The position numbers and the translations under genes are program-made. A DNA stretch of 64,000 nucleotides from DASSUC01 sp035649895 (GTDB taxonomy: Bacteria > Actinomycetota > Actinomycetes > Mycobacteriales > Micromonosporaceae), in NCBI GenBank assembly GCA_035649895.1, contig DASRIS010000135.1, positions 1 through 64,000 of the forward strand. The letters run 5' to 3'. The notes below the pieces were generated by a model. The model was not told the origin of the DNA. It saw nothing but the letters and a program-made list of their open reading frames with translations, and searched no databases. Position 1 is the first letter of the stretch; each line of letters begins with the position of its first letter. Shown here in pieces: positions 17,715-27,040 of the stretch.

Positions 17715-18538
17715 CCGCGACCGCCACTGCGACCACGAGGACCCGGTCGGCCCCGAGCCGCCCAGCCAGCTGGCTGCGGGTGTTCGCCGCGCTGGTCCGC
17801 CGGGACGCCCAGGTCACCCGCGGCGAGCTGGGCACCCTCATCGCCCAGGGCGTGGTGATGCCGTTCCTCCTGCTGTACGTGTTCGGCAAGATCATCGCCA
17901 CGATGGGCTTCGTGGACGACAGCTACGCCGAGGTTCTGTTCCCTGGCCTGATCGCGATGGTGACCTTCGCGGCGGCGCTGCAGTCCAGCGCCATGCCGCT
18001 GGTCATCGACTTCGCCACCGGGCGGGAGATCGAGGACCGGCTGATGGCACCGGTGCCCACCGCGCTCATCGCGGTCGAGAAGATCGTGTTCGCCGCGCTG
18101 CGGGCGATGTTCTGCGCGGTCATCATGGTCCCGATCGGGTTCCTGGCGCTCGGCGGCCTGCCGTACCCGGCCTCTGGCATCCCGCTCGCGGTGGCCGCCA
18201 CCGTGGTCGGGTCGCTGGTCAGCGCGGCCTTCGGCATCACGCTCGGCACCGCGCTGCCGCCGCAGCGCATCAGCGCGATGTACGCGATGGTGCTGGTGCC
18301 GCTGATGTTCACCGGCTCGGCGCAGTACCCCTGGCCGATGATCGACGGCATCCTCTGGTTCCAGATCCTGTCGCTGTTCAACCCGATGACCTACTTCAGC
18401 GAGGTGATGCGGGCGGCGCTGGTGCCCGACGCGGTCGAGCACCTCAACCCGTGGCTCAGCATGGGCCTGCTCCTCGCCACGATGGTCATCTTCGGCGCCC
18501 TCGCCATCCGCGGCTTCTGCCGGCGGGCGGTCGCCTAG
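17711..18538 (+). CDS. ABC-2 type permease, DrrB-like
   Basis: This 275-residue integral membrane protein has about six hydrophobic segments (for example VVMPFLLLYVFGKII, LIAMVTFAAALQSS, AVAATVVGSLVSAAFGI and LLLATMVIFGALAI) and the ABC-2 loop GREIEDRLMAPVP that couples to the ATPase. The GTG start overlaps the ATPase stop by four bases. It forms the membrane half of the drug exporter. The N-terminal about 25 residues are Thr/Ala/Arg-rich and cytoplasmic. Confidence 0.93.
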   Translation: MTATATATTRTRSAPSRPASWLRVFAALVRRDAQVTRGELGTLIAQGVVMPFLLLYVFGKIIATMGFVDDSYAEVLFPGLIAMVTFAAALQSSAMPLVIDFATGREIEDRLMAPVPTALIAVEKIVFAALRAMFCAVIMVPIGFLALGGLPYPASGIPLAVAATVVGSLVSAAFGITLGTALPPQRISAMYAMVLVPLMFTGSAQYPWPMIDGILWFQILSLFNPMTYFSEVMRAALVPDAVEHLNPWLSMGLLLATMVIFGALAIRGFCRRAVA

Positions 18539-18578
18539 CCTTCGCCCCCGCCGCCCCGCCCCGATCCGGGAGACTGAC

Positions 18579-19724
18579 ATGCGCGTGCTGTTCGCGACGG
18601 TGCCCGCCGCCGGGCACATCTTCCCCTTGGTCCCGCTCGCCTGGGCCCTGCGCGCGGAGGGGCATGACGTGCTCGTCGCCTCCTGGACCAGCGCAGAGAA
18701 GGTCACCGAGTCGGGGCTGCAGTGGGTCGACGTGGCACCAGGGCTGAACATGTACGCCGAGGTCTTCGGGCGGGATGACAGGTCCGCGGCCGGCGCGAAG
18801 ATGCCGGACGAGTACCGGCGCTTCTTCACCACCTACGGCCGGGACCGGGAGGCGTTCGCCGCCCTGTTCAGCCACGTCAACGACCTGGTGGCGGACCGCA
18901 TGGTGGCCACCGCCCGCTCCTTCCGGCCAGATCTGGTGGTGTACGAGTGCATGTCGCACGCGGCGCTGGTGGCCGCGGCGGCGCTGGGCGTGCCGGCGGT
19001 GCAGTACGCCGTCGGCTTCCAGCTCACCGGGCCGATGACCGACGCGGCGCTGCCGCACCTGGCACCGACCTTCGCCCGGCACGGCGTCGAGCCGCCGGCC
19101 AGCGTGGACATCATCCACAACGTGCCGGCCAGCATGGCTGTCGGTGACCATGGCCGGTGGCCGGTGCGGGGCGTGCCCAACAGTGGCGGCGCCACCCTGC
19201 CGGACTGGCTGGTCCAGCCGGCGGACCGGCCCCGGGTGGCGGTCACCCTGGGCACGGTGTCACCGTCCATCTCAGGCCTGGACCGGCTCAACCGCACCGT
19301 GGCCGCCGCGGCCGGAGTCGACGCCGAGCTCGTGGTGACGATGGGCGGCTTCGACCTCAGCCAGCTCGGTGAGCTACCCGCCAACGTGCGGGGCGCGGAC
19401 TGGCTTCCCTGGGACGCGCTGATCCGTACCTGCACCGCGGTCATCCACCACGGCGGGGCGAGCGTGACGCTGAGCGGCCTGCACGCCGGTCTGCCCCACC
19501 TGGTGCTGCCCGACGGCGCAGACCGGGACCTGCACGCGGCGGTGCTGCGGGACCGCGGTGTCGGGCTCGTCGCCCAGCCCGACGACATCGACAGCGAGCT
19601 GCTACGCCGGCTCGTCACCGACGACAAGCTGCGCTCCGCCGCGGCGGACGCGCAGGCCGAGGTGGCCGCGATGCCGTCGCCGACCGCGATGGTTGGCGAG
19701 CTGGTCCGCCTGGTCGGCCACTGA
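18579..19724 (+). CDS. GT-B glycosyltransferase (family 1, antibiotic type)
   Basis: The protein has 381 residues. The N-terminal acceptor domain starts with MRVLFATVPAAGHIFPLVP. The C-terminal donor domain carries VVTMGGFD and the nucleotide-sugar motif VIHHGGASVTLSGLHAGLPHLVLPDGADR, as in EryCIII/DesVII-like and related transferases. It lies 40 bp after the permease with a GGGAG site and closes the operon. It should attach a sugar to the product or an intermediate. No deoxysugar biosynthesis genes are in the window, so the donor may be a common NDP-sugar or be made elsewhere. A second family-1 transferase is at 48594-49781. Confidence 0.9.
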   Translation: MRVLFATVPAAGHIFPLVPLAWALRAEGHDVLVASWTSAEKVTESGLQWVDVAPGLNMYAEVFGRDDRSAAGAKMPDEYRRFFTTYGRDREAFAALFSHVNDLVADRMVATARSFRPDLVVYECMSHAALVAAAALGVPAVQYAVGFQLTGPMTDAALPHLAPTFARHGVEPPASVDIIHNVPASMAVGDHGRWPVRGVPNSGGATLPDWLVQPADRPRVAVTLGTVSPSISGLDRLNRTVAAAAGVDAELVVTMGGFDLSQLGELPANVRGADWLPWDALIRTCTAVIHHGGASVTLSGLHAGLPHLVLPDGADRDLHAAVLRDRGVGLVAQPDDIDSELLRRLVTDDKLRSAAADAQAEVAAMPSPTAMVGELVRLVGH

Positions 19725-19731
19725 CGACCAT

Positions 19732-19770
19732 GCGAGCGTGGATGCTCGCCCTGCGGCGGCGCAACCGCCG
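19732..19770 (+). terminator. Tandem hairpins after the 4589-19724 operon
   Basis: Two stem-loops follow the glycosyltransferase stop: GCGAGC-gtggat-GCTCGC (19732-19749) and CGGCGG-cgcaa-CCGCCG (19754-19770). There is no U-tract, as is common in actinomycetes. They are placed correctly to end the operon transcript. Confidence 0.45.
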
Positions 19771-19874
19771 ACGGCCATCGGGACCGGCCTGACGATCTAC
19801 TCTGTGGTCATGGAGTCGACCCAGTCACGGGCCGACGCTGGTCCGGCTATGGCCCCAGCTGTTCGCCCCGCGCG

Positions 19875-20576
19875 GTGTCCGCCGTGCCTGGGAGGAGCGA
19901 CATCCAGCCCGCCTGGTTGGCCGTTGAGACTTCTCGTCTTGTGTCTGGCGCCTTTGCCGGACTGAAGGAGGTTACGGCCGCGGGAGCGGGTAGCGCTCAG
20001 GCACCCGCTAGCCTGCTGGACAAGGACCTAAGCTCGCAGCTTCGGGTAAGGGGGCGGGTCAAGGCGTTGAACGTTAACGTCCACCAGGGACTGCACGGTG
20101 AGGGCTTCATCTACGCGCTGGCCTGTGCCTGCGGGTTTACGTGCTCAAAGCCAAGCCTGGACGTCGATGGGATTGACTGGCAGATCGCCCATCCCGGCCC
20201 TAAAGGAACAACTCGATCCCCAAAAATCGAGGTCCAGGTCAAGACGACATCCCGCCCCGAGCGTGGCGATGGCCTGTTCCATTACCGCATCGCGGTAAGG
20301 AGCTACAACAAGCTTGCGGGTCCAGGATTTCAGGTTCCGCGCTATCTGGCGCTGGTCGTGGTCCCGCCCACCGCAGGTCAGTACGCTATTTGCAGCACCG
20401 ACCACATGCTCCTAGGAACGGCCGCGTACTGGGTTTCGCTCGCTGATGAGAAAGAGGAACCGACCGGCGAGCACGATCCCCAGAGCATATTAGTACGGAT
20501 ACCCGAGCGGAATCTCCTGACAATGAGGACCTTGGACGCTCTCTTGGCCGGCGACCTGGAGGGGGCGGCGACATGA
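19875..20576 (+). CDS. DUF4365-like putative PD-(D/E)XK nuclease
   Basis: This protein of up to 233 residues is unlike the biosynthetic genes. The core SLDVDGIDWQIAHP followed by KIEVQVKTTS gives an Asp then E-x-Q-x-K pattern seen in DUF4365 proteins, a family with the PD-(D/E)XK nuclease fold often found near defence genes. The start is uncertain: GTG 19875 gives the longest form, but GTG 19941 is equally plausible, and an AAGGAGG at 19965-19971 has no usable start just after it. Codon use is looser than in neighbours and includes a TTA leucine codon at 20490, suggesting acquisition by transfer. The stop overlaps the next gene's ATG, so the pair is probably co-translated. Confidence 0.6.
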   Translation: MSAVPGRSDIQPAWLAVETSRLVSGAFAGLKEVTAAGAGSAQAPASLLDKDLSSQLRVRGRVKALNVNVHQGLHGEGFIYALACACGFTCSKPSLDVDGIDWQIAHPGPKGTTRSPKIEVQVKTTSRPERGDGLFHYRIAVRSYNKLAGPGFQVPRYLALVVVPPTAGQYAICSTDHMLLGTAAYWVSLADEKEEPTGEHDPQSILVRIPERNLLTMRTLDALLAGDLEGAAT

Positions 20577-21754
20577 TAGATGCACGGGTGACCGACCGGG
20601 GGGCGCTAGCTGCACGTTCTCCCGCCGATCTGGCGATGTATCTACGCGTCCACGGCTGGGAGCTGCACAGCAGGAGTGACGCGAGTGCCCAGTGGACCAA
20701 GGTAGTGGACGGCGAGGAGTACGAGGCTGTCCTCCCTCTGGACGCAGGTCTTCGTGACTATGCGTCGCGGGTCCTTGACGTGCTCCACGTTCTGGCGGTG
20801 GTAGAGGGACGATCAGAGCTGGACATTCTCCAAGACGTGTCAAACGTCTCGATGGACGTCCATTCCGTTAGGTTGTTCCCGGCGGACGCCGCTCCTGGGA
20901 TGGTGGCACTTGAGGATGGGGTCCAGGCATTCGACAGCCTGCGAAACCTTATCCTAGCTGCGGCATACTCGGTCAGCACCGAGCAGCCACGGGCGGTCCA
21001 GCCTGCGCGAAAGCCGGCGGAGGTTCTTCGGTTTATCCGCGAGGTCCGACTCGGCCCGGCTGCTGAGGGCAGTTTCGTAATATCCGCGCACACACCGGTG
21101 CCGCCCAGGCTTACCTCGCTCCAAGGATCCCTTTTCGGTGTTCCCGGAAACTGTTCTACGGAGCCGGCTGAGCCGTTCGAGCGGAGGGTCTCGCTAAGGG
21201 TTCACGAGGCTGTGGCCGCGGCGCACCACGCGGCAGGCGATGCGCTGGTTGGCCCGAACGGTCTGGACGCCTTTACCCGCGCCGTACGCCGCGGCATAAG
21301 CGCCAACCTGTGCGAGGCGCTGGTGGGGCTTGGCGGCGAGTCTGGACATCCCTTCGAGCTGTCGGTGTCGTTGGCGCCTTCGCGGCCGACGGCGACGACG
21401 AAGCTGCCAGCTGTTCGCTTCCGGCATGACCTCATTCCCGTTCTCGCGGCGGCCGCACAGGAGCTTCGGGAGCGGATAGCGGAGGAGGGCGTTCTCGTTG
21501 AAGGAAATGTGGTGAGGCTCCACCGGGAAGGCAGCGGGCCGGGAGAGATCAGTGTGGCAGGGGCCATCGAAGGCGAAGATAGGCTGCGCAGGGTCTGGAT
21601 GAGCCTGGCTGAACCCGACTACACACAAGCGATGCTGGCGCACCAGCAGATGAGATCTGTCTCTGTCCGGGGGGACCTGGTAAGGAGAGGAACGCGCCTG
21701 TTCCTGCATAACCCTACGACGTTCCAGCTCAACCCTGAGCCAGACGAGGAATGA
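20573..21754 (+). CDS. Hypothetical protein, translational partner of the DUF4365-like gene
   Basis: This 393-residue soluble protein matches no family I recognise. No signal peptide or membrane segment is visible. The composition is mixed alpha/beta, with a central region around VSLRVHEAVAAAHHAAGDAL and a C-terminal part containing VWMSLAEPDYTQAMLAHQQ, which may be a helical dimer or effector region. Its ATG overlaps the upstream TGA (ATGA). That overlap, the shared lower-GC codon use and the nuclease-like partner suggest a two-gene unit, perhaps phage defence or restriction-like. Function is unassigned. Confidence 0.7.
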   Translation: MIDARVTDRGALAARSPADLAMYLRVHGWELHSRSDASAQWTKVVDGEEYEAVLPLDAGLRDYASRVLDVLHVLAVVEGRSELDILQDVSNVSMDVHSVRLFPADAAPGMVALEDGVQAFDSLRNLILAAAYSVSTEQPRAVQPARKPAEVLRFIREVRLGPAAEGSFVISAHTPVPPRLTSLQGSLFGVPGNCSTEPAEPFERRVSLRVHEAVAAAHHAAGDALVGPNGLDAFTRAVRRGISANLCEALVGLGGESGHPFELSVSLAPSRPTATTKLPAVRFRHDLIPVLAAAAQELRERIAEEGVLVEGNVVRLHREGSGPGEISVAGAIEGEDRLRRVWMSLAEPDYTQAMLAHQQMRSVSVRGDLVRRGTRLFLHNPTTFQLNPEPDEE

Positions 21755-21843
21755 CATGCCTGTCTCGTCGCCTCAGCGAAACGTCGGCGCGGCAAGGCGG
21801 GGCGAGTCAGCCATCGCGTCGCCGGCTCGCCCGCGCGCGGTGC

Positions 21844-22308
21844 CTACGAGCCGCCGCGGTCGTTGAGGACCGCTGCCAGCGCGGCGACCACTGGTTCGAG
21901 CGCTGGCGGTATGGCGCCGTCACCAGCGCGTACCTCATGGTTGCCGTACCCGATGTGGTGCTCGAAGCCGTCAGGGTAGGTCGGCGGGTTCGTGGCCGGG
22001 ATGGTGGCGAAGCCGGCGCCGTCCAGCACGCGGCGCAGCTCGGTCAGCTTGGCTGGTGACAGCGTGCCGGTACGGCCGGGGCTGTGGCGGCTGGTGATCG
22101 TGTAGGAGCCGTCGGCCTGCACGACCAGCTGGTCCTTGAAGCCGGCGATGCCGCCGGTGCGCTCGTACCAGATGAGCGGCTGCCCCGGCGAGGTTGGCCC
22201 GCTCGGCGGCGGTGTGGCGCGCGGGCCGGGGTCTGGCGAGCCGACGCAGCCGGCCGCGACCAACCCCGTCAGCAGCACCATCAGCGCAGCTCGCGTAGCT
22301 CTCCGCAC
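21844..22308 (-). CDS. Small secreted lipoprotein
   Basis: This 154-residue protein has a lipoprotein signal: a basic start (MRRATRAA), a hydrophobic stretch and the lipobox LVAAGC. A proline-rich tether (GPRATPPPSGPTSPG) leads to a compact domain of about 100 residues with VQADGSYTITSRHSPGRTGTLSP, reminiscent of small actinobacterial surface proteins of unknown role. It converges on the hypothetical gene at 20573-21754 and is not part of the biosynthetic operons. Confidence 0.8.
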   Translation of the reverse strand: MRRATRAALMVLLTGLVAAGCVGSPDPGPRATPPPSGPTSPGQPLIWYERTGGIAGFKDQLVVQADGSYTITSRHSPGRTGTLSPAKLTELRRVLDGAGFATIPATNPPTYPDGFEHHIGYGNHEVRAGDGAIPPALEPVVAALAAVLNDRGGS

Positions 22309-22359
22309 GACACTATGGACGTGGGAGGCGCCGCTGCGGTTCCGTCCGGGAGCCAGCTC

Positions 22360-23394
22360 TTACGTTTCCTGCGCGCCGATGTCGACGGGCGGGCGAACCG
22401 GGCCCGCCCCGGCGCCCGAGGTGGTGATCGCCGCCGCTATCTCGTCGACGTCGGCGCTGGTGAGAGTGAGGGTGGCCGCCGGCAGCCAGCCGTCGACCTG
22501 CCTGGGGGAGCGGGCGCCGACGATCGCGCCGGTCACCCCGGGCCAGGCGAGTGTCCAGGCCACCGCGACGGCGCCGACGGACACGCCGTAGCGGCCGGCG
22601 ATCGGGCGCAGCGCCTCGGCGAGAGCGAGGTTGCGGTGGAGGCTGTCGCCGGTGAAGTCGGGGTGGCTGGAGCGCCAGTCGTCCGCTGGCAGCGACGCCG
22701 CCCGTTCCGTGGTGAACGCGCCGGTGAGCAGGCCGGCCTGCATCGGGCTGTAGACGATCACCCCGGTCCCGTGCGCGGCGCACCAGGCCAGCTCGCCAGC
22801 GGTCTCCCGGTGGATCGCCGAGAACGGCGGCTGGAGCGTGTCCACCGGGCCCACCTTGGACGCCTCGGCCAGCTGCGCGGTGTCGTGGTTGGACAGCCCG
22901 ACCGCCCGTACCTTGCCGGCGGCTTTCAGCGCCAGCAGGGTCGACCAGTACTCCTCCAGCGGTGTGCCATCCTCGGCGGGGCGGTGCATCTGGTAGAGGT
23001 CGATGCGCTCCACGCCCAGCCTTTGCAGGGAGGCGTCCACCTCCCGGCGCAGCGAGGCCGGGTCGCCGATGCGCAGCGGCGCCGCGGTCGGGTTGGCCCC
23101 GTCCCAGACGATGCCGCACTTGGTGAAGACGTAGGGCCGGTCCGCCTCCGGGTACGGCGCGAGCGCCTCCCGCACGATCTCCTCGGAGTGGCCCAGCCCG
23201 TAGACGGCGGCGGTGTCGACCCAGTTGACGCCGGCCTCCACGGCCCGGCGGACCGCGGCGACGGAGGCGTCGTCGTCCTGCTCGCCCCAGGCGAACCGCC
23301 AGCCTGCCCCGCCGACCGCCCAGGCCCCGAACCCAACCCGGGTGATATCCATGTCGGTACGGCCGAGCGGCACGGTCGGCAAAGGGCTCCCCAT
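22360..23394 (-). CDS. Aldo/keto reductase
   Basis: This 344-residue TIM-barrel oxidoreductase has the catalytic tetrad: Asp and Tyr in NWVDTAAVYGLGHSEE, Lys in YVFTKCG and His in YQMHRPAEDG. The C-terminal NADPH-binding segment GAIVGARSPRQVDG is present. It should reduce carbonyls with NADPH. The ATG at 23394 is used; a second ATG at 23352 (MDITRVGFG) is close to the family's usual start. It is separated from the upstream protease gene by a strong terminator, so it is a separate unit and probably not biosynthetic. Confidence 0.88.
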   Translation of the reverse strand: MGSPLPTVPLGRTDMDITRVGFGAWAVGGAGWRFAWGEQDDDASVAAVRRAVEAGVNWVDTAAVYGLGHSEEIVREALAPYPEADRPYVFTKCGIVWDGANPTAAPLRIGDPASLRREVDASLQRLGVERIDLYQMHRPAEDGTPLEEYWSTLLALKAAGKVRAVGLSNHDTAQLAEASKVGPVDTLQPPFSAIHRETAGELAWCAAHGTGVIVYSPMQAGLLTGAFTTERAASLPADDWRSSHPDFTGDSLHRNLALAEALRPIAGRYGVSVGAVAVAWTLAWPGVTGAIVGARSPRQVDGWLPAATLTLTSADVDEIAAAITTSGAGAGPVRPPVDIGAQET

Positions 23395-23469
23395 AGCCGC
23401 ACGATAGCGGAAACGCCCAGCACGCAGCGGCGTCGACGGCCACCTTGGCGCCTCGTCCGGGCGGCGGTC

Positions 23470-23507
23470 CATGGCCGGGGAGAGCGGGTGGTGACCCGCT
23501 CTCCCCG
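23470..23507 (-). terminator. Strong 17-bp stem hairpin terminator of the M36 protease gene
   Basis: A perfect 17-bp stem (GGCCGGGGAGAGCGGGT pairing with ACCCGCTCTCCCCGGCC) has a four-base GGTG loop. It begins 28 bp downstream of the protease stop on the minus strand and precedes the aldo/keto reductase. Confidence 0.8.
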
Positions 23508-23534
23508 GCCGTCGGCTGTCGGACGTCGTACCGG

Positions 23535-26402
23535 CTAGTACAGGAACGCCTGGAGCTCGGCGATGCGCACCTGCGCCGCGAACGGGCTGGCCGTCGCGCA
23601 GTCCGTTGCGGCCGTCGGGTCGTCGTCCTGCTCACCGGCGTACTGCGGGCCACCGGTGCACTGGCTGGCCAGGACCCGCAGCCGCAGGTGGGTCGCTTCC
23701 GTCGGGTGGATCTGGAAGGTCCGGAGGTTGATCTCCGGGCTGTACGGGCGGAACGTCCCAGCGGGGAACGCGTCCGGCGCGCTGGTGTACACGACGCGGT
23801 AGCCCGAGTCCTGGCTACAGTCCGCAACGAGGCCCAGGCAGGCGAGGATCTCGAAGGACCGCAGTGCGCTGAACGCGTTCTGCGAGCCGGCGTCGGGGTC
23901 GCCCGAGATCGCCGGGCGCAGCATGGCGCTGACCCTGACCTCGCTGATGAGCTGCGGCTGCTTCCCGGCCAGGTCGACGGTGACCTGCTTGCCGGCCACG
24001 CCGTCCAGCGAGGCCCAGTTCGTCGCCTCCGTGTCGTCGCCGAGCCGGTCGAGGTTGACCCCGTCGCCGGAGAACACCGCGCCCGACGCCGTCGACGCGA
24101 GGTTGCGCGGCAGGACCAGCTTCAGCTCCTGCGCCGCGCCCGGCGTGAACCGGGCCTCGAGCCGCTGGTGGCCCCTTCCGGCCCCGACCGCGAGGAACGA
24201 GAACGTCGTGTCCGGCATGATGGAGAACGTGTCCGGAATGGACGTTGCCGGGTCGGTGTCGGCGACCGGCACCGCGCGCGCCTCGTAGTCACCGACGTAG
24301 AGCCGTACGACGGCACCGGTCGCCTGGCCCAGCGGGCGCAGCGTGACGGTGGCGTTGTCCGCGTACGGCGACGCGAAGCTCGGTGTCGGGTCCGTGTCGT
24401 CCGGCCCGCTGGCCGCGCCCTGCCCGAGACCGGACTGGGCGAAGCCGTTCCAAAGGATGTCCTGGTTGGCTCCGCCGAACCGGACCAGGTCGGCGGCGAG
24501 CATGTTGTCCCGCATGTCCACCATGCTGAACTGGCTGGATGCCTGCAGCAGGAGCGCGTCGAAGGCGAGCTGGATCCAGCGCCGGTTGCCCGGGCAGCTG
24601 TCGACGCTCTCCAACCCGTCCGCGCAGCGCGCCTGCAGCGCCGGCGTCCCGGCACCGTAGCGGGCCAGGAACGCGTTCCGGATGCGTATGTTTGTCGCGC
24701 TCCAGATCTCGCCATCGGCGTGCACGCCTGGGCCGCTGCGGTCGTAGCCCACGTTGGAGTAGTTCAGCGGGCTGCGGCTCATGTCGTAGTTGCGGATTCC
24801 GTGGTGGAGGTTTCCGGTCACGTAGCCACCGGTGATGAACGGCGTCTCGCCCGGCGGGCGCAGGCCGTACTCGGCCAGGATCTCCGCCGCGAACAGGTCG
24901 CTCCACGACTCGCCCATCGCGCCGCCCTGGAAGGACTGGATGCCCGTGTTCGGGCCGGCCACCATCCGGTTGGTGATCGCGTGGGTGTACTCGTGCCCGA
25001 TGACCGTCATGTCGTAGTCACCGTCCACACAGGGCGGGTACGCGCTGCCGGCGATGGGCTGCCAGAGGAACATGTTGGTGGTCGGCACCAGCCCGTCCCG
25101 GGGCGTGCCCTGGCTGGCGTTGTTACGGCTGCCGCCGAGCGCGTTGGACTGGGCCCGGCCCTGCTCGGCGTCGCCGCCGAGGCCGTCCGGGGTCAGGTTC
25201 ACGGCCTGCAGGTTCCAGGTCGCCTCGGTGAAGCCGAGGTGGTAGGACCAGTCGTGCATCCGGTTGTGCATCGCGAACAGGTTCGCGACCGCGGCGTCGG
25301 TGTCGTTGCGCTGCGTGGACGTGTAGACCGACGGGTTGCACCGCGCCGCGTGCCACTGGTCAGTGAAGGGGTAGATGTAGTCGCGGGTCGGGCTCACCGT
25401 CGCGAAGGTGTCCGGCGTGCCGGCACCCCACCGCCGGAAGGTCACCGCGGAGTTGCCGCGGGACGTGAACGTCGGCGCGCCGGTGGCGAGGTCGACGTCC
25501 CACGCCTGGCCGCTGTTCGGGTCGCGGACCTCGCGCACGCAGCCAGCGGTCGCGCTCAGGCAGTAGATGACCCGGTCGCCACTGGCCGGTGTTGCCTCGA
25601 AGACCGCCCACTGCGGGTTGTCGGACTCGTGGTCGATGAGATCCTCGCGGATGAGGATGCCGCCGGTGCGCGCGTCGACGTAGGTGGTGAACGCGGCCGG
25701 CTCGCCGGCACCCCCGCCGACCAGCGTCACCGCGTAGGCGGCGCGCGGTCCGGCGGCCGGCGTGGGCACCGCCACCAGCTGCGTGTCGCTGCTCTGGACC
25801 TGCTCCGGCGCCAGCCCGGCGTCCCGGCGGGCCACCTCGTAGGCCTGCTCGGGCGACAGGGTCGCGGGCTCCGGCGCGCGCGCGTCCCGGGACAGCGACG
25901 AGCTGACCCGTACGACGGTGCCGTTGCTCACCGCGACCGAGACGAGCCCGTCGTGGCCGGCCGGCAGGCTGCCGAACCGCTGGCGCAGCACCACTATCGC
26001 TCCGGCGCCGATCGGCTGGACCAGGAGCCGCTCCAGCGACGACACGGCACTCTCGTCGAAGCCGAACAGGTCGCGGTTGCCGCTGAGGTACCTGCGCGCC
26101 GCCGCTTCAGGGTCTGCGGGCAACCCACGCGCCAGGCCGGCCGCGACCGGGCCGAGCGCGTGCGGCGTACCCAGGGGGTTCCACCGGATGCCTACGCCGA
26201 GCCTGCCGGCCGCCGCCCGCTGTGCGGCGGTGGGCGCGGCCACGCCCGTGCGGTTGTCGCGGTCGCGTGGACCGTGCGGGTCCGTACGCGAGGTGGCCGC
26301 CGCGCCGGCCACCGGGTCCGCGCCGGCTGGCACGACGCTGGTGGCTGCGCCGGCCAGCGTAGCCGCGACCAGGAGTGTGATCGCCCACCTTCGTCTGTGC
26401 AT
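23535..26402 (-). CDS. Secreted fungalysin-type M36 zinc metalloprotease
   Basis: This 955-residue preproprotein has a signal peptide (RRRWAITLLVAATLAGAA), then a propeptide of about 300 residues with FTP/PepSY character. The catalytic domain has zinc motif HEYTH in DMTVIGHEYTHAITNRM and the third-ligand Glu in MGESWSDLFAAEILAEYG. The C-terminal part contains a second beta-rich region and a discoidin-like ending (WASLDGVAGKQVTVDLAG). It probably degrades extracellular protein. A GGGGAGGGG site sits just before the ATG and a strong terminator follows. It is not expected to belong to the antibiotic pathway. Confidence 0.92.
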   Translation of the reverse strand: MHRRRWAITLLVAATLAGAATSVVPAGADPVAGAAATSRTDPHGPRDRDNRTGVAAPTAAQRAAAGRLGVGIRWNPLGTPHALGPVAAGLARGLPADPEAAARRYLSGNRDLFGFDESAVSSLERLLVQPIGAGAIVVLRQRFGSLPAGHDGLVSVAVSNGTVVRVSSSLSRDARAPEPATLSPEQAYEVARRDAGLAPEQVQSSDTQLVAVPTPAAGPRAAYAVTLVGGGAGEPAAFTTYVDARTGGILIREDLIDHESDNPQWAVFEATPASGDRVIYCLSATAGCVREVRDPNSGQAWDVDLATGAPTFTSRGNSAVTFRRWGAGTPDTFATVSPTRDYIYPFTDQWHAARCNPSVYTSTQRNDTDAAVANLFAMHNRMHDWSYHLGFTEATWNLQAVNLTPDGLGGDAEQGRAQSNALGGSRNNASQGTPRDGLVPTTNMFLWQPIAGSAYPPCVDGDYDMTVIGHEYTHAITNRMVAGPNTGIQSFQGGAMGESWSDLFAAEILAEYGLRPPGETPFITGGYVTGNLHHGIRNYDMSRSPLNYSNVGYDRSGPGVHADGEIWSATNIRIRNAFLARYGAGTPALQARCADGLESVDSCPGNRRWIQLAFDALLLQASSQFSMVDMRDNMLAADLVRFGGANQDILWNGFAQSGLGQGAASGPDDTDPTPSFASPYADNATVTLRPLGQATGAVVRLYVGDYEARAVPVADTDPATSIPDTFSIMPDTTFSFLAVGAGRGHQRLEARFTPGAAQELKLVLPRNLASTASGAVFSGDGVNLDRLGDDTEATNWASLDGVAGKQVTVDLAGKQPQLISEVRVSAMLRPAISGDPDAGSQNAFSALRSFEILACLGLVADCSQDSGYRVVYTSAPDAFPAGTFRPYSPEINLRTFQIHPTEATHLRLRVLASQCTGGPQYAGEQDDDPTAATDCATASPFAAQVRIAELQAFLY

Positions 26403-26713
26403 GGTCCCCTCCCCAAGGTCAGGCGTCGATTAGTTCAGATCCTTCATCGCAACCTGGCTGACGGGAAGACCCGCGCCGCCTACGGCCACAGCTGCGATTG
26501 TTCGCTTTGTTCGGTTTGTTACTGCGTCTGAACCATCTCGATGACACGAGCTGGTAGCGCCTGAGCTGTGGCGCCTTAAGGTCTACGCTGGGAGCGTGGA
26601 GTCGGCTCGCGGTGGGACTCGACGCCGGGCGCATGACGAGGCCCGGCCCGGCCGCCGCGCCGTCGTAGCCGCGGACCTGACCGCCCTATGCGGTCCGAGG
26701 CGACCTATCGGAG
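26403..26713. other. 311-bp gap upstream of the protease gene
   Basis: The half next to 26402 should hold the minus-strand protease promoter; it is AT-richer (around 26440-26540) with short GTTCG/TTTGTT direct repeats near 26497-26519. The half next to 26713 holds broken coding sequence: a frame ending around 26700 (residues like AVVAADLTALCG) that may be the frameshifted upstream part of the AbiEii-like remnant. No intact gene was seen. Confidence 0.4.
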
Positions 26714-27040
26714 GTGTTCTACGGCGTCGAGCATGACCTGGTCGAGTTCGAGGTCCGCCGGGGTGAGCTGGCCGTTCGCCTGCCGCTGGCGCACTTCGAC
26801 CGCAGTCTCAGCCCGGTCGTGATGGACATCGGACCGGTGCTGCACCTCGACGACATCGTCGGCACCAAGGTCGCCGCGATGGCGACTCGCGCCTATCCAC
26901 GCGACTTCATCGACGTTGCCGGCGCCCTGGTGCGGTACACCCGTAAGGAGCTAGTCGATCTGGCTCGACAGGCCGATCCGGCGCTTACCGACGAGGAGCT
27001 CGCTGAGGCGATGCTGCGCCTGGATCGCCTCGACGACTGA
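26714..27040 (+). pseudogene. Remnant of an AbiEii-like nucleotidyltransferase (toxin family)
   Basis: The 108 residues correspond to the C-terminal half of AbiEii/AbiGii-type nucleotidyltransferases: VLHLDDIVGTKVAAMATRAYPRDFIDVAGAL matches the region after the catalytic core. The usual N-terminal half with the nucleotidyltransferase G-S and D-x-D motifs is missing. An in-frame stop lies at 26678, and the similarity seems to continue upstream in another frame. The GTG at 26714 has its GGAG directly abutting. The best reading is a truncated or frameshifted relic, with no antitoxin gene beside it. Confidence 0.55.

Noticed and set aside
23445..26531. Very long open frame on the + strand opposite the M36 protease
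   Set aside because: It is the antisense shadow of a gene with signal peptide, zinc motif and correct ribosome site. Its own translation is Arg/Val/Gly-rich with no motifs.
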